Shown: positions 13,686-24,398 of the stretch, piece by piece | Numbering within the stretch: position 1 is the stretch's first letter | Layout of the letters: every line of letters begins with the position of its first letter | Assembly (NCBI RefSeq): GCF_029888045.1 | Contig: NZ_JARXRN010000028.1 | Location: 294,855 to 358,854, forward strand | Direction: 5' to 3' | Source of the DNA: Luteimonas rhizosphaericola | GTDB lineage: Bacteria; Pseudomonadota; Gammaproteobacteria; Xanthomonadales; Xanthomonadaceae | Length of the DNA: 64,000 nucleotides | Program-made: the position numbers and the translations under genes | Notes under the pieces: generated by a model | What the model saw: only the letters and a program-made list of their open reading frames with translations | What the model was told of the DNA's origin: nothing | Databases searched by the model: none

Positions 13686-14987
13686 CTACTGCGACTTGAG
13701 CTGGATCGCGGGCGTGACCTGCATCGCGCGCCAGGCGGGCAGCAGTCCTGCGAACAGGCTGGCCACGATCGCCAGCGCGAACGTGGTCAGCAGCATGCCC
13801 ACGTCCAGGTGCGCCAGTTCCGCGTAGCCGGTCGGCTGCTGCCGCACCGCCCACAGGCCGAGCAGCGACAGCCCGAGGCCCAGCACGCCGCCGGCCAGGC
13901 CGATCGTGCCGGCCTCGACCAGGCACTGCTTGAAGATCTCGGCGCGCGAGGCGCCCAGCGCGCGGCGCACGCCGATCTCGCTGCTGCGGCGCAGGAACTT
14001 CGCCAGCAGCAGGCCCACGGTGTTGAGCAGGCACACCATCAGGAAGCCGAAACCCAGCCACAGCTGCATCACGACGTCGCTCGGCACCACGCGGTTGAAT
14101 TCCAGCAGCTCCATCACGTCGCGCAGGCGCACGTTGGTGGGGCGCTCGAAGCGGCCGGCGCTGCGCTGCTGCTCGGAGTAGTTGCGCAGGTAGTTCAGGT
14201 AGTCGCCCGCCTTGTCGGCGGATTCGAGTTCGACCCAGTACTGGATCCAGGTGCATGGCGCGCTGAGCGCGGTGTTGTCGCCCTGGGTGTCGCCCCAGCA
14301 GTCCATGCTGCCGTTGCGCCCCATTTCCAGGCCGATGGCGGTCGAGAACGGGATGTAGATCGCATCGTCCTCGCCGTAGCGGTCGAGCACCATGTCGTAG
14401 AAGCGCGGCGTGGGCTGCCACTCGTCGAGCACGCCGACCACGGTGAAGTCGGCCTGGTCCAGGCGCACGCTGCGGCCGACCGGGTTGGCCTCGCCGAACA
14501 GGCGGGTCGCCATCTCGCGGGTCAGCACGGTCACCCGCGCCTGGGCCTCGTCCTCGCGTGCCGACCAGCCGCTGCCGTGCAGGAAGGGCGTGTCGAACAT
14601 GGGAAAGAAGTCGGCGCTGGTGTAGCGGGCCTGGGACACGAAGGGCGGCGTGTCCGCGCGCTCGGGCGTCACCGACAGGCCGCCACCGGTCATCATCGCC
14701 TGGCGCTGCCCGCGCTTTTCGCGCAGCAGGGCCTCCGAATCGAAGCGCGACATCTGGAACGAGGGCTCCTCGCCGGCGGTGTAGCCCTGCATGCCCTCCG
14801 GATCGAGCTGGACATAGAACAGCCGGTCGCTCTTGTGCGGGATCGGGTCGCCCGAGAGCACCCGGAACACCGTCAGCGTGGTCATGCACGCGCCGATGCC
14901 GAGCGCGATCGCCAGCACCATCAGCGCGGTCAGCACCCGGTTGCGGCGGAAGCTGCGCAGGGCGAGGTGGAAGTAGTAGCCGAACAT
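13686..14987 (-). CDS. MacB-type ABC transporter permease (first)
   Basis: Permease of 433 residues with the same plan as the next gene: N-terminal membrane helix (LTALMVLAIALGIGACMTTL), a periplasmic domain of about 240 residues and three C-terminal helices containing the family loop IGVRRALGASRAEIF. The periplasmic domain has several Cys residues (MDCWG, SAPCTW) that its partner lacks. Start at ATG 14987 has an upstream GGAG. It lies between the ATPase gene and the second permease gene. Confidence 0.87.
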   Translation of the reverse strand: MFGYYFHLALRSFRRNRVLTALMVLAIALGIGACMTTLTVFRVLSGDPIPHKSDRLFYVQLDPEGMQGYTAGEEPSFQMSRFDSEALLREKRGQRQAMMTGGGLSVTPERADTPPFVSQARYTSADFFPMFDTPFLHGSGWSAREDEAQARVTVLTREMATRLFGEANPVGRSVRLDQADFTVVGVLDEWQPTPRFYDMVLDRYGEDDAIYIPFSTAIGLEMGRNGSMDCWGDTQGDNTALSAPCTWIQYWVELESADKAGDYLNYLRNYSEQQRSAGRFERPTNVRLRDVMELLEFNRVVPSDVVMQLWLGFGFLMVCLLNTVGLLLAKFLRRSSEIGVRRALGASRAEIFKQCLVEAGTIGLAGGVLGLGLSLLGLWAVRQQPTGYAELAHLDVGMLLTTFALAIVASLFAGLLPAWRAMQVTPAIQLKSQ

Positions 14988-15063
14988 GGAGTGGCTCCGT
15001 GGACGGGCCGGTGCGCGTGGCGACGGCCGGGTGCGGGGATGGACGGTGCGGACGCGGGCGGGT

Positions 15064-15798
15064 CTACGCGGTCGCGGCCGCGTCGGCGTCGCGATGCTTC
15101 GCGTGCGCGGCGCGGCCCAGGCCCGGATCGACCGTCAGGTCGGTGGCCATGCCGTCGACGATGTGCACGTTGCGCTGCGCGCGCGCGGCCAGTTCCGGGT
15201 CGTGGGTCACCATCACGATGGTGGTGCCGCGCGAGTTGATGTCCTCCAGCAGCTCCATCACGCTGCGCGCCATCTGCGAGTCCAGGTTGCCGGTCGGTTC
15301 GTCCGCCAGCAGCAGGCGCGGGCTGCCGGCCAGGGCACGCGCGATCGCGGCGCGCTGCTGCTGGCCGCCGGACAGCTCGGCCGGGAAATGCTTCATGCGC
15401 GAGCCCAGGCCCACCTGCGACAGCGCCTGCTCGATCCGCATCTTGCGCTCGTTGGCCGGCATGCCGCGGTAGCGCAGCGGCACGTCGGCGTTGTCGAACA
15501 GGTTCAGGTCGGGGATCAGGTTGAAGCTCTGGAAGATGAAGCCGATCTTCTCGTTGCGCAGGCGCGAGCGCTGGTTGTCGTTCAGTCCCTTCACGTCGAC
15601 GCCGTCGAGCAGGTAGTCGCCGCCGGTGAAGGTTTCCAGCAGCCCGGCGATGTTGAGGAACGTGGTCTTGCCCGACCCCGACGGCCCAGTGACGGCGACG
15701 AACTCGCCTTCGGCCACGTGCAGGTCGAGCGAACGCAGGGCGTGGGTTTCGACGAGTTCGGTGCGGTAGACCTTGGTGACCTGGCGCATGTCGAGCAT
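15064..15798 (-). CDS. MacB-like ABC transporter ATPase
   Basis: ATPase of 244 residues that powers the two adjacent FtsX-type permeases. Walker A GPSGSGKT, Q-loop IFQSFNLIP, ABC signature LSGGQQQR, Walker B LLLADEPTGNLD and the H-loop VTHD are all intact. This is the LolD/MacB subfamily, which works by mechanotransmission on periplasmic partners. A longer reading frame extends upstream, but ATG at 15798 has an AGGA site and gives the usual length. A 133-nt gap separates it from the small gene before it. Confidence 0.92.
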   Translation of the reverse strand: MLDMRQVTKVYRTELVETHALRSLDLHVAEGEFVAVTGPSGSGKTTFLNIAGLLETFTGGDYLLDGVDVKGLNDNQRSRLRNEKIGFIFQSFNLIPDLNLFDNADVPLRYRGMPANERKMRIEQALSQVGLGSRMKHFPAELSGGQQQRAAIARALAGSPRLLLADEPTGNLDSQMARSVMELLEDINSRGTTIVMVTHDPELAARAQRNVHIVDGMATDLTVDPGLGRAAHAKHRDADAAATA

Positions 15799-15931
15799 GG
15801 TGGGATCCTTGGCGGTTGGAGCGATCGGAAGGAATGCCATCCCGGGCCGGCGGTGGGGCCGCGGGCGCCGACCGGAGAGAGAGGGTCGGGCGGCGCCGGG
15901 GCGGACCAGGATGGAAAAGCGGTGGCGCCGG

Positions 15932-16144
15932 TCAGTGCACGCCGAAGCGGGGCGGCAGCGACGAGCGCTGCACGTAGCGGGCATCGCGCGCGCGATGGCG
16001 CGCGGCATTGGCGGCGCGCTCGTCGGCGCCGTCGCGGGCGTCGAACGCGAACAGCTGGTGCAGGCGCAGGGGGACGGCGTCGGCCAGCTGCTGCGCGGTC
16101 CAGTGCGGGCGGGCGGGGAAATGGGCGAACGGGTTCATGGTCAT
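15932..16144 (-). CDS. Small operon protein of unknown function (70 aa)
   Basis: A 70-residue (68 if started at the second ATG) protein whose ATG overlaps the stop of the adaptor gene in an ATGA junction, a strong sign of translational coupling. It begins MTMNPFAHFPARPHW, has a central hydrophobic/amphipathic patch (ADAVPLRLHQLFAF) and a strongly basic Arg/Ala-rich C-terminal half. There is no signal peptide or clear membrane helix. I do not recognise a family. Its place between adaptor and ATPase genes suggests a role in exporter function or regulation, which is inference only. Confidence 0.6.
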   Translation of the reverse strand: MTMNPFAHFPARPHWTAQQLADAVPLRLHQLFAFDARDGADERAANAARHRARDARYVQRSSLPPRFGVH

Positions 16145-17436
16145 TGTCCAGAGAGGCGGACGCGGTCCGCGTTGTCGAACTGGTCGGTGCCGGAGACGAC
16201 GATGCGTTCGCCTTCCTGCAGGCCCGACACGATTTCCACGGCATTGAGGCTGCTGGCGCCGGCCTGGATCGGGCGGCGCACGGCGCTGCTGCCCTCGACC
16301 ACCCAGGCGACGCGGCCGCCGTCCTGTTCGAGGAACGGGCCGCGCTCGACCATCAGCACGTCCTCGCGCGTGTCGAGCACGATCCGCGCCGACAGGCGCT
16401 GGTTCTGGCGCAGGCCCGGCGGCTGCTGGCCGTCGTCGAAGCGCAGCCGCGCGGTGACCTCGCCGTTCACCACCTCGGGCGAGACCGCCGAGACCTGCGC
16501 CCCGTAGCGGTTGCCGCCGCTGGTGATCTGCGCCGGCACGCCGATGGCGAGGTCGCGGGCGAAGCTTTCCGGCACCCGGATCTCGACCTCGAACACGCTC
16601 AGGTCGATCACGCTCAGGATCGGCGCGTTGATCGCCACGTTGGTGCCCTGGGCGATCTGCACCTGGCCCACCTGGCCGTCGAACGGCGCGCGCAGGGTCA
16701 GCGCCTCGACCTGGCGGCGCAGCTCGTTCACCACCGACTGCTGGCGCTCGGCCAGCAGCCGCTTGTTGCGTGCGTCGATGCCGGCGCCCTGGCCCTGCAG
16801 CGAGAAATCCTTGCGCGCCGCCGCCAGGCCCAGGTCGGCCTTCTTCAGCCCGTCGAGCGCGCGGTCGTACTCGTTCTTCGACACCGCGCCGCCCTCGAAC
16901 GCGCGCTGGTAGCGCTCGACGTCGCGCTGCGCGGCGGTGTGGTCGATCTGGGCCTGGTCGAGCAGCTTCTGCGCGTCCGAACGCGTGAGCTGGGCGTCGA
17001 GCATGGCGCGGTTGGCCTCGCCCTGCAGGCTGGCCAGGGTGGATTCCTCCTGCACCAGCTTGCTGCGCAGTTCGGGGCTGTCGATCACCGCCAGCTCCTG
17101 GCCGTCCTTGACGACGTCGCCGGCCACCACCTTCAGCGCCACCGTGCCGCCGGCGATCGCATAGAGCGTGGGGCTGTTGGCGGTGATCACCCGGCCCTCG
17201 GCCGAGAGGTCGCGCACCAGGTCGCCGCGGGTCACCTGGGCGATGCGGATGCGCGAGGCGTCGAAGGAGCTGGTGCCCGCGGTCCAGCCGCCGATCACCC
17301 ACACCGCCAGCGCCAGCAGCGCCAGCGCGCCGGCGCCGGCCAGCCACCAGGCCTTCGGCAGCCGGCGCAGGCCGCGCGGCTTGGCCAGCACCTGGTCCTG
17401 GGCGGAGGTGTCGCGGATACGGGCGGTGTGGTCCAT
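16141..17436 (-). CDS. HlyD/MacA-family periplasmic adaptor
   Basis: Membrane-fusion protein of 431 residues, first gene of the exporter operon. It has a cytoplasmic N-terminus, one membrane helix (about 31-52), a lipoyl-like hairpin (QVTRGDLVRDLSAEGRV), a long coiled coil (about 120-230), the second lipoyl half (LTLRAPFDGQVGQVQIAQG) and a C-terminal beta-barrel. This matches MacA-like adaptors that link inner-membrane ABC pumps to an outer-membrane TolC. No TolC gene is in the window. ATG 17436 lies 30 nt after the predicted sigma54 start site; an in-frame TTG at 17481 would lie upstream of it and is rejected. Confidence 0.9.
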   Translation of the reverse strand: MDHTARIRDTSAQDQVLAKPRGLRRLPKAWWLAGAGALALLALAVWVIGGWTAGTSSFDASRIRIAQVTRGDLVRDLSAEGRVITANSPTLYAIAGGTVALKVVAGDVVKDGQELAVIDSPELRSKLVQEESTLASLQGEANRAMLDAQLTRSDAQKLLDQAQIDHTAAQRDVERYQRAFEGGAVSKNEYDRALDGLKKADLGLAAARKDFSLQGQGAGIDARNKRLLAERQQSVVNELRRQVEALTLRAPFDGQVGQVQIAQGTNVAINAPILSVIDLSVFEVEIRVPESFARDLAIGVPAQITSGGNRYGAQVSAVSPEVVNGEVTARLRFDDGQQPPGLRQNQRLSARIVLDTREDVLMVERGPFLEQDGGRVAWVVEGSSAVRRPIQAGASSLNAVEIVSGLQEGERIVVSGTDQFDNADRVRLSGQ

Positions 17437-17477
17437 GGGCAAGGTCTGGGATGTCGTCGGGCTCGGGAAGGTTGCAC

Positions 17478-17492
17478 GCAATCGTCATGCCA
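17478..17492 (-). promoter_or_regulatory. Sigma54 (-24/-12) promoter of the exporter operon
   Basis: Read on the minus strand the sequence is TGGCATG-ACGA-TTGC, against the consensus TGGCACG-N4-TTGC: 10 of 11 fixed positions match and the spacing between GG and GC is exact. Transcription would start near 17466, giving a 30-nt leader before the adaptor gene. The only sigma54-type regulator in the window is encoded in the operon it would drive. Confidence 0.8.
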
Positions 17493-17535
17493 ACACCTAT
17501 TCGATTGATTCGAAAGGAAATGTCGGCTGTCCAGG

Positions 17536-17571
17536 GTGTCCGCGCGGACACTGTCCGTGTCCGGCCGGACA
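17536..17571. promoter_or_regulatory. Tandem palindromes, probable NtrC-type upstream activator sites
   Basis: Two perfect palindromes lie here: GTGTCCGCGCGGACAC (17536-17551) and TGTCCGGCCGGACA (17558-17571). Their centres are 21 bp apart, two helical turns, so dimers would bind the same DNA face. They are about 78 and 99 bp upstream of the predicted sigma54 start, the usual range for enhancer sites. Extra TGTCC half-sites are at 17528 and 17552. They also lie just upstream of glmS, whose promoter could be affected. Confidence 0.7.
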
Positions 17572-17616
17572 GGTCTTTCCCGTACACTTGGCGGCCCCCG
17601 GAGGAGTAGCGAAACA

Positions 17617-19446
<1,830 letters not shown>

Positions 19447-19458
19447 CCGATTGCAGCC

Positions 19459-19489
19459 TGCCGGGTCGGGCGGGGAACGCCGCCCGGCA
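19459..19489. terminator. Hairpin between convergent glmS and yggS
   Basis: A 7-bp outer stem (TGCCGGG / CCCGGCA) encloses a second GGCG/CGCC stem in the 50-nt gap between two convergent genes. The position suggests a two-way terminator, though no T-tract follows. Confidence 0.4.
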
Positions 19490-19496
19490 ACGGCGC

Positions 19497-20267
19497 TCAG
19501 TCCGGCGTGGCGCCCGCGGCGCCGGACGGATCCGGCCAGTACGCACTATCCGGCGTGGGGCGGTGACCGAACAGCGCCGTGCCCACGCGCACCGTGGTGG
19601 CGCCTTCGGCGATGGCCAGCTCGAAATCGCCGGACATGCCCATCGACAGGTCGTCCATCGCGATGCCGTCCGGCGCCTCCTGGCGCAGCCGGTCGCGCAG
19701 TTCGCGCAGGCGGACGAAGCAGGGCCGCACGCGCGCGGCGTCGTCGGAGAACAGGGCCAGCGTCATCAGGCCGCGCACGCGCAGGCTGGAGAAGGCGGGC
19801 AGCTGGCGCACGAATGCGGGCACCTCGTCCGGCGCCAGGCCGAACTTGGTGTCCTCGCCGGAGGTGTTGACCTGCACCAGCACGTCGATCGCGCGTCCGC
19901 GCGACTGCAGCTGGGTGTCGAGTGCCTGCGCCACGCGCAGGCTGTCGAGCGCCTGGAACTCGTCGGCGAAGCGCGCCGCGTACCTGGCCTTGTTGGTCTG
20001 CAGGTGGCCGATCAGCACCCAGCGCAGGTCGGGCAGGTCCGCGAGCGCTTCGGACTTGCCCAGCGCCTCCTGCACCTTGTTCTCGCCGAACTGGCGCAGC
20101 CCGAGCGCGTGGGCGATGCGCAGTCGGTCGGCGCCGACGGTCTTGGTCACCGGCAGCAGCCGCACCTCGCCCGGATCGCGCCCCGCCGACCGGCAGGCGG
20201 CGCCGATGCGCGCGCGGATCGCGTCGAGGTTGGCCTGCAGCTGCGCGGTGTCGCGGTCCATCGCCAT
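19497..20267 (-). CDS. yggS: PLP homeostasis protein YggS/PROSC
   Basis: A pyridoxal-phosphate-binding protein of 256 residues with the alanine-racemase N-terminal barrel only. It keeps free PLP and amino-acid pools balanced and has no known enzyme activity. The PLP Lys is in LLPVTKTV (residue about 42); the conserved FGENKVQE, WVLIGHLQTNK, VNTSGEDTKFG and LSMGMSGDFELAI stretches are all present. It starts 2 nt after the hemF stop, so the two are co-transcribed. A short C-terminal tail after FGHRP is variable. Confidence 0.94.
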   Translation of the reverse strand: MAMDRDTAQLQANLDAIRARIGAACRSAGRDPGEVRLLPVTKTVGADRLRIAHALGLRQFGENKVQEALGKSEALADLPDLRWVLIGHLQTNKARYAARFADEFQALDSLRVAQALDTQLQSRGRAIDVLVQVNTSGEDTKFGLAPDEVPAFVRQLPAFSSLRVRGLMTLALFSDDAARVRPCFVRLRELRDRLRQEAPDGIAMDDLSMGMSGDFELAIAEGATTVRVGTALFGHRPTPDSAYWPDPSGAAGATPD

Positions 20268-20269
20268 GC

Positions 20270-21199
20270 TCAGGTGCCCGCCAGCCAGTCGCGCGGCACC
20301 AGGTAGTCGTGCAGGCGCGCCTCGGCGCTGCCGGGCTTGGGCGCGTAGCCGTATTCCCAGCGCACCAGCGGCGGCAGGCTCATCAGGATCGATTCCGCGC
20401 GCCCGCCGCTCTGCAGCCCGAAATGGGTGCCGCGGTCGTAGACCAGGTTGAACTCGACGTAGCGGCCGCGGCGGTAGAGCTGGAACGCGCGCTCGCGCTC
20501 GCCGTACGGCGTGTCCTTGCGGCGTTCGACGATCGGCAGGTAGGCGGCGAGGAAGCCGTCGCCGACCGCGCGCAGGTAGCCGAAGTCCTGCTCGAGATCC
20601 TCGTGCAGGTCGTCGAAGAACAGGCCGCCGATGCCGCGCGTCTCGTTACGGTGCTTCAGGAAGAAATACTCGTCGCACCAGCGCTTGTGCGCCGCGTAGC
20701 GCTGCTCGCCGCCGAAAGGCCCGCACAGGGCGCGCGCGGTGCGGTGCCAGTGCCGCACGTCCTCGTCGACGGGATAGAACGGGGTCAGGTCGAAGCCGCC
20801 GCCGAACCACCAGGCCACCGTCTCCCCATCGCGCACCGCGCGGAAGTGGCGCACGTTGGCGTGCGTGGTCGGCACGTGCGGATTGCGCGGATGGAACACG
20901 AGCGACACGCCCACCGCCTGCCAGGACGCGCCCACCAGCTCCGGGCGCGCGGCGGTCGCCGACGGCGGCAGGGTGTCGCCGGAGACGTCGGAAAAACCGA
21001 TCCCGGCCTGCTCGAACACCGCGCCGTCGCGCAGGATGCGGGTGCGGCCGCCGCCGCGCAGGTGGCTGGACGTGTCGCCCGGATCGCGCTGCCACGCGTC
21101 CTCGACGAAACGGGCGCCGCCGTCGGCGGTTTCGATCGCGGCGCAGATGCGGTCCTGCAGGCCGGTGAGCCAGTTGCGGATGTCGTCGAAGCGGTCCAT
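20270..21199 (-). CDS. hemF: Oxygen-dependent coproporphyrinogen III oxidase
   Basis: Converts coproporphyrinogen III to protoporphyrinogen IX using oxygen, in haem synthesis. The 309-residue product has the conserved stretches [16 protein letters not shown] N-region, [45 protein letters not shown] and [19 protein letters not shown]. It is the first gene of a two-gene unit with yggS. Upstream, between its start and the next gene, lies a short dispersed palindromic element. Confidence 0.97.
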   Translation of the reverse strand: MDRFDDIRNWLTGLQDRICAAIETADGGARFVEDAWQRDPGDTSSHLRGGGRTRILRDGAVFEQAGIGFSDVSGDTLPPSATAARPELVGASWQAVGVSLVFHPRNPHVPTTHANVRHFRAVRDGETVAWWFGGGFDLTPFYPVDEDVRHWHRTARALCGPFGGEQRYAAHKRWCDEYFFLKHRNETRGIGGLFFDDLHEDLEQDFGYLRAVGDGFLAAYLPIVERRKDTPYGERERAFQLYRRGRYVEFNLVYDRGTHFGLQSGGRAESILMSLPPLVRWEYGYAPKPGSAEARLHDYLVPRDWLAGT

Positions 21200-21242
21200 G
21201 GCGCCATTCTAGTGCGCCGTACAGCGGGTTGCCCGCGGCGGC

Positions 21243-21323
21243 ATCCCGCGAAGGCGGAGTGCCGGAAGCGCCTGTCGTCGAGCGGAGAACGTCCATGGAT
21301 TCCCGCCTTCGCGGCAACGACGG
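21243..21323. repeat. Dispersed inverted-repeat element (REP/MITE-like doublet)
   Basis: Two 12-bp arms in opposite orientation, CCGCGAAGGCGG (21246-21257) and CCGCCTTCGCGG (21303-21314), bound about 45 bp. The right half reads ATGGATTCCCGCCTTCGCGG, much like a short element found between genes in many proteobacteria (the GGATTCCCGCCTTCGCGGGAATGAC type). It sits upstream of hemF and past the end of the next minus-strand gene. Confidence 0.6.
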
Positions 21324-21383
21324 ACGAATGCGTTCGCGCCCGGGAACGCGGTGCGTGCACGCCACCGCACGCGCAACGCGCTG

Positions 21384-21875
21384 TTACGAGGGTGTGAGTG
21401 TCTCCTCCCGGTGCGCGCCGAGCCGCGCTTCGAGGAGTGCGGCGAGGTTGGCCGCGGATCGGCCGTAGGTGTCCGGCAGCGCCGCCTGGAAGCCGCTGAG
21501 GTTGCGGTTGACGCGGCGCAGGCGCTCGCCGCCGGCGTGGCCGTCGACGAAGTCGAAACCCACGACGCGATGCATGCCCACGCGTGCGGTGCCGACGCGC
21601 GCCACCTCCGCCCAGCGCACGCGCGTGCGCCGGAACAGCGAGACGATCTCGAAGCCGTCGGCGTCCAGCACCAGCCGGCTTGCGCCGGGCCACAGATTCA
21701 GCACCGCGAGCGCGCCGCAAATCCCGAACAAGACGACGCAGCTCCAGCCCACCACCGGGTGCGTGCCGAGGATGCGCGTGCCGATCCACGCCAGCGCCGC
21801 GCTGATCGCGACCATCGCCAGCCACTTGCCCGGTGCCGGCCGCAGCACTTCGGTCGCGCCGGCGGCGGGGTTCAC
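21384..21875 (-). CDS. Small two-helix membrane protein, STM3941/PH-like
   Basis: A 163-residue protein that begins with GTG; the GTGA overlaps the stop of the S9 peptidase gene, so the two are coupled. There are two membrane helices (about residues 18-37 and 42-64), then a PH-like beta domain (SRLVLDADGFEIVSLFRRTR, then VRWAEVARVG). The pattern resembles the STM3941 family of uncharacterised membrane proteins. Function unknown. Its reading frame would be missed if only ATG starts were allowed. Confidence 0.65.
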   Translation of the reverse strand: MNPAAGATEVLRPAPGKWLAMVAISAALAWIGTRILGTHPVVGWSCVVLFGICGALAVLNLWPGASRLVLDADGFEIVSLFRRTRVRWAEVARVGTARVGMHRVVGFDFVDGHAGGERLRRVNRNLSGFQAALPDTYGRSAANLAALLEARLGAHREETLTPS

Positions 21876-24235
21876 TTCAGCGTGCGCTCGAACAGCTCCA
21901 GGATCCGACGGTACTGGTCGTACCACGAGTCGGACTGCTGGTAGGCGTGGCGCTCGAGCGGATAGCTGGCCAGTTCCCACTTGTCCTTGCGCAGTTCGAT
22001 CAGGCGCTGCGCGAGCACCACCGAATCGCGATAGAACACGTTGTCGTCGATCATGCCGTGCGCGATCAGCAGGTGGTCCTGCAGGCCGTCGGCGAACTCG
22101 ATCGGCGAGGAGCGGCGGTAGGCCTCCGGATCGATGTCCGGCGTGTTGAGGATGTTGCTGGTGTAGGCGTGGTTGTACTGGGTCCAGTCGGCGACGGGGC
22201 GCAGCGCGGCACCGGCCTTGAACCTGCCCGGTTCGCGGAACAGGGCCATGAAGGTCATGAAGCCGCCGTAGCTGCCGCCGTAGATGCCGACGCGTTCGCG
22301 GTCGGCCTGGCGGTTGGCGACCAGCCAGTCGATGCCGTCCAGGTAATCCTGCAGTTCCGGTTCGCCCATGCGCCGGTAGATCGCCGTGCGCCAGTCGCGG
22401 CCGTAGCCTTCCGAGGCGCGGAAATCGAGGTCGAGCACGATGTAGCCGCGCTGCACCAGCAGGTTGTGGAACATCTGCTCGCGGAAATAGTTCGGGTAGC
22501 GGTCGCTGACGTTCTGCAGGTAGCCGGCCCCGTGCACGAACAGCACCACCGGGTACGTACGCCCCGGCTCCATCGTCTTCGGACCGTAGTACTTGCCCCA
22601 GATGGTGCCGGCGCCGTGCGTCGAGGGCACCTGCACGTATTCGGGCTGGAGGAAGTCGTACTCGCGGTATTCGGGCTTGCGGGTGTCGGTGAGCGTGCGC
22701 GGCTGGCCGCCGTCGGCGTCGAGCACCGCCAGCTGCGGCGGCACGTAGCTCGACGAATGGCGCAGCGCGATGCGACGGGCATCGGGCGACACGGCGAAGC
22801 CCTCCACGCCGCCGAGCGCGGTCAGCTCGCGTACCTCGCCGCCGTCCACCGGCACGGTGCACAGCTCGTAGTCGCCCGGCCGGGCGCGGTTGCAGGTGAA
22901 GTGGAAGCGCGCGCCGTCGGGCGACAGCGCCGGCTGCGAGACTTCCCAGCGGCCCGAGGTGAGCGCACGCGCCCGCCCGCCGCGCGCGGCGTCGAGCGTG
23001 TACAGGTGGGCGTAGCCGCTGTCTTCGGACATGAACCACAGCGTCCGCTGGTCCGGGAGCCAGCCGAACTCGTTGTAGGCCCAGTTGATCCAGGCCTCGT
23101 CGGACAGCCGGTGGCGCGACTGCAGGCGCGCCGTGGCGGGGTCGACGGTGACCAGCCAGCGGTCCTTGTTGTCGACCGAATGCAGCATCAGCGCCGCGAT
23201 CGAGCCGTCCGCGTTCCAGCGGATGCCATCGGCGTCGTCCTCCACGCGCACCGCGCGCGCACCCTTGAGCGGGTCCTTGCCGCCGGCCTTGCGCAGCGCG
23301 GCGAGCGGGTCGTCGGCGATGCCGGGCAGCGCGTCGATGGCGAGTTCGCGCGGGGTGCCCTCGCGCACGTCGACGAGCCACAGGGTCTGCGCCCGCGGCA
23401 GGTTCCGGCCCACGCGCGTGCGCACGTCCTCGAACTCCTCGTAGCCCGATTCGGTGACGTACTTCGGCATCTTGCCCGTCTGGCCGCGCTCGTCCTGCTT
23501 GCGTTCGGTGGCGACCAGCAGCCAGCGGCCGTCGGGCGAGAGCGAGGTGGCGGCGATCTCCACGTCCTTGCCCAGGTACACCGGCGCAGGCGCGCGGGTC
23601 GGATCGGCCCGGCGCCAGTCGGCTTCCTGCTCGCGCGCGGCCTCGCGCCGGTCGCGTTCCTCGCGCAGGGTCTCGACCAGGCGCAGCTGGTCCTCGCGCA
23701 GCAGGTCGGGCTTGGGCGGCTTGGCCGGATCGTCCTCGGCCTTGGGCGCGGCGGCGTGGGCCACGGTGCCGCCCTGCGCGCTCCAGCGGAACCAGTCGTG
23801 GCCGCTGCGCCAGACCAAGGCGCCGTCGCTGCTCCAGCGCGGCGAAGCCTCGTCCGCCTCGCTGCGGGTGAGCTGGGTCAGCGCGCCATTGCGCAGGTCG
23901 CGCACGAATACATCGCCGTTGCGCACGAAGGCCATGCGCGTGCGCTGCGGATCGAGCACGGGATCGGCGCCATCGGCCTCGGCCCGCGCGGCGCCGTCGA
24001 GCCGCTGCGCCTGGCCGCCGGCGATGTCCTGGACGTACAGGTCGCGGATCCGGCTGCCGTCTCGCTTGAGCGGGTAGAAGATGCGCTGCCCGTCCCACGA
24101 CCACCACGCCTGCTCGACCGGTGGCCCGATCCAGTCCGGATCGGCCATGATCCGCTCCATCGTCAGCGGTTGCGCGGGCTGGGCGTGGAGCAGGCCGGCG
24201 AAGAACAGGCAGGACAGCGGAAGCAGTCGGCGCAT
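21872..24235 (-). CDS. Exported S9-family prolyl oligopeptidase (DPP4/acylaminoacyl type)
   Basis: Serine peptidase of 787 residues with a signal peptide (LLPLSCLFFAGLLHA), a long beta-propeller region and a C-terminal alpha/beta hydrolase domain. The triad is clear: Ser about 654 in GIYGGSYGGF, Asp about 728 in HGMIDDN and His about 761 in LERHAY. The family removes dipeptides or acyl-amino acids from short peptides, probably in the periplasm here. A charged stretch of about 60 residues near 150-210 (rich in Lys, Glu, Arg) interrupts the propeller. It is followed by a coupled small membrane protein. Confidence 0.9.
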   Translation of the reverse strand: MRRLLPLSCLFFAGLLHAQPAQPLTMERIMADPDWIGPPVEQAWWSWDGQRIFYPLKRDGSRIRDLYVQDIAGGQAQRLDGAARAEADGADPVLDPQRTRMAFVRNGDVFVRDLRNGALTQLTRSEADEASPRWSSDGALVWRSGHDWFRWSAQGGTVAHAAAPKAEDDPAKPPKPDLLREDQLRLVETLREERDRREAAREQEADWRRADPTRAPAPVYLGKDVEIAATSLSPDGRWLLVATERKQDERGQTGKMPKYVTESGYEEFEDVRTRVGRNLPRAQTLWLVDVREGTPRELAIDALPGIADDPLAALRKAGGKDPLKGARAVRVEDDADGIRWNADGSIAALMLHSVDNKDRWLVTVDPATARLQSRHRLSDEAWINWAYNEFGWLPDQRTLWFMSEDSGYAHLYTLDAARGGRARALTSGRWEVSQPALSPDGARFHFTCNRARPGDYELCTVPVDGGEVRELTALGGVEGFAVSPDARRIALRHSSSYVPPQLAVLDADGGQPRTLTDTRKPEYREYDFLQPEYVQVPSTHGAGTIWGKYYGPKTMEPGRTYPVVLFVHGAGYLQNVSDRYPNYFREQMFHNLLVQRGYIVLDLDFRASEGYGRDWRTAIYRRMGEPELQDYLDGIDWLVANRQADRERVGIYGGSYGGFMTFMALFREPGRFKAGAALRPVADWTQYNHAYTSNILNTPDIDPEAYRRSSPIEFADGLQDHLLIAHGMIDDNVFYRDSVVLAQRLIELRKDKWELASYPLERHAYQQSDSWYDQYRRILELFERTLK

Positions 24236-24398
24236 CGGGACAGGTGGTCAGCGGGAATCGCGACAGCCTACCAGCCGCCGCCACGCCGACATCTGCCGAG
24301 CGTCATGCGCGCGCCCCGGCGCGGGGCCTGAACGCCACCCGCGTTCCCCGGCGCGCCGAATTCCCGCACAATTCCGCGATCTGTGACACTGCGCGGAC

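Noticed and set aside
12252..15239. A 995-codon plus-strand frame over the permease genes
   Set aside because: Shadow of two well-supported permeases; product is Arg/His/Gln-rich without domain pattern.
17437..17481. TTG start at 17481 for the adaptor gene
   Set aside because: It would begin inside the sigma54 promoter and upstream of the predicted transcript start; ATG 17436 fits.
17500..17616. glmS ribozyme-riboswitch or other structured leader before glmS
   Set aside because: The leader is too short and holds only the palindromes; no ribozyme core is seen, as expected outside Firmicutes.
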